Shown here: one piece after another, positions 7,544-7,863 of the stretch | How the letters are laid out: every line of letters begins with the position of its first letter | How positions within the stretch are numbered: the stretch's first letter is position 1 | NCBI GenBank assembly: GCA_021160185.1 | Contig: JAGHDA010000226.1 | Coordinates: 1-7,863, forward strand | Source of the DNA: Verrucomicrobiota bacterium | GTDB lineage: Bacteria > Verrucomicrobiota > Verrucomicrobiia > Limisphaerales > CAZBKV01 | Length of the DNA: 7,863 nucleotides | Direction: 5' to 3' | Notes under the pieces: generated by a model | What the model was told of the DNA's origin: nothing | Seen by the model: the letters and a program-made list of their open reading frames with translations, nothing else | The model's database searches: none | Program-made: the position numbers and the translations under genes

Positions 7544-7594
7544 CCTGCTTCGCGAGCGAGGGGGGGGAGAATGCTCTGAAGCCGTCGGTTTTCT

Positions 7595-7624
7595 TTGACG
7601 TCTCCGCTGGGGAGATGCTAAACA
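7595..7624 (+). promoter_or_regulatory. Candidate sigma-70-type promoter for pyrH
   Basis: TTGACG (7595-7600) matches the -35 consensus at 5 of 6 positions. After an 18-bp spacer comes TAAACA (7619-7624), a partial -10. The spacer carries a perfect inverted repeat TCTCC-5 nt-GGAGA (7601-7615), which could be a repressor site. Transcription would begin near 7631, giving a leader of about 87 nt. The -10 is weak, so this is only a candidate. Confidence 0.35.
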
Positions 7625-7649
7625 ACTTCGGGGATCGTTATCGGAGCGT

Positions 7650-7680
7650 GTCATGAGGCGTGGAACAGAACGCCGATGAC
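7650..7680 (+). promoter_or_regulatory. Stable hairpin in the pyrH leader
   Basis: GTCAT (7650-7654) pairs with ATGAC (7676-7680), and GGCGT (7657-7661) with ACGCC (7670-7674). The two stems are separated by a small GA/G internal loop and closed by an 8-nt loop. The 10 base pairs end 37 nt before the pyrH ATG. It matches no riboswitch class I recognise. A regulatory role is inference. Confidence 0.35.
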
Positions 7681-7717
7681 TCTGGGAGGTCGATTCCCTG
7701 AAGAGAGCCAAACGACC

Positions 7718-7863
7718 ATGAGCGCGGAAAGCCAGACCTCGTCGGAAACGAAACTCAAGTATCGGCGCGTCCTCCTCAAGATCACCGGGCAGGCGTTGGG
7801 CGAGGAAGGCCGGGGCGGGATTTCCCCCGAGCGCATTCGGGGCGTGGCCTCCGAGATCGAGGA
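7718..7863 (+). CDS. pyrH: UMP kinase (uridylate kinase), N-terminal part, runs off window
   Basis: The first 48 codons are present. After about 13 variable residues comes KYRRVLLKITGQALG, then GGISPERIRGVASEIE. This matches the start of bacterial UMP kinase of the amino-acid-kinase fold, where K-x-x-G forms the phosphate-binding strand-loop at the active site. The enzyme phosphorylates UMP to UDP with ATP in the cytoplasm, is hexameric and is usually essential. The usual KLSGEAL motif reads KITGQAL here, so the conserved Glu is Gln. The start at 7718 is preceded by a weak purine-rich ribosome site (GAAGAGAG, 7700-7707). An in-frame ATG at 7676 would add 14 residues but lies in the leader hairpin and lacks an SD. 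Because only the N-terminus is visible, a UMP-kinase-like paralogue of the same fold cannot be excluded. Confidence 0.82.
   Translation, partial: MSAESQTSSETKLKYRRVLLKITGQALGEEGRGGISPERIRGVASEIE

Larger units (their letters stand above)
7196..7717. other. Divergent intergenic region between glycosidase and pyrH
   Basis: About 520 bp without a supportable gene. It contains a 12-bp perfect palindrome GCCTCCGGAGGC (7417-7428), a terminator-like hairpin (7515-7543), a run of eight G (7560-7567), a candidate promoter (7595-7624) and a leader hairpin (7650-7680). A 58-codon frame from ATG 7205 to 7381 (plus) has a CxxC pair but no ribosome site and no recognisable family. I do not call it. The usual upstream partners of pyrH, rpsB and tsf, are absent from this side. 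Confidence 0.55.

Overview
The window looks like a piece of a G+C-rich bacterial chromosome from the Verrucomicrobiota, perhaps the Pedosphaera/Limisphaera side of that phylum, or a close PVC relative. That assignment is inference. It rests on three things: a secreted FG-GAP/VCBS-repeat protein of a type common in those bacteria, a very large secreted multidomain glycosidase, and an intergenic hairpin-rich cassette whose complement reads 'GAGFQPAG', a pattern I associate with repeats scattered through PVC genomes. No rRNA, tRNA or CRISPR array is visible.

Layout. Positions 1-1183 (minus) hold the N-terminal 394 residues of a secreted FG-GAP/VCBS beta-propeller protein that runs off the left edge. 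About 80-150 bp upstream of its start lies a decayed IS4-family insertion sequence (plus strand, coding remnant 1331-2489). Its transposase has an internal deletion with frameshift and an in-frame amber stop. Positions 2490-2917 are non-coding and contain a cassette of five back-to-back hairpins (2717-2837). Positions 2918-7195 (minus) are one uninterrupted 1425-codon gene. It encodes a GH20 beta-N-acetylhexosaminidase, a GH89 alpha-N-acetylglucosaminidase and a C-terminal F5/8 type C (CBM32-like) module in one chain. Positions 7196-7717 are a divergent intergenic region with a terminator-like hairpin, a candidate promoter and a leader hairpin. From 7718 (plus) the gene for UMP kinase (pyrH) begins and runs off the right edge.

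How it fits together. The genes do not form one operon. The glycosidase faces away from pyrH and is separated from the FG-GAP gene by the dead IS. The functional centre is the GH20-GH89-CBM32 protein. By inference it is an exported exo-enzyme that can remove terminal N-acetylglucosamine in both beta and alpha linkage from a host or environmental glycan such as mucin-type or heparan-type chains. No sulfatase, transporter, regulator or second glycosidase is in view, so the substrate cannot be fixed from this window. Nothing here looks like a defence system or other wholly new machinery. The most unusual item is the glycosidase architecture.
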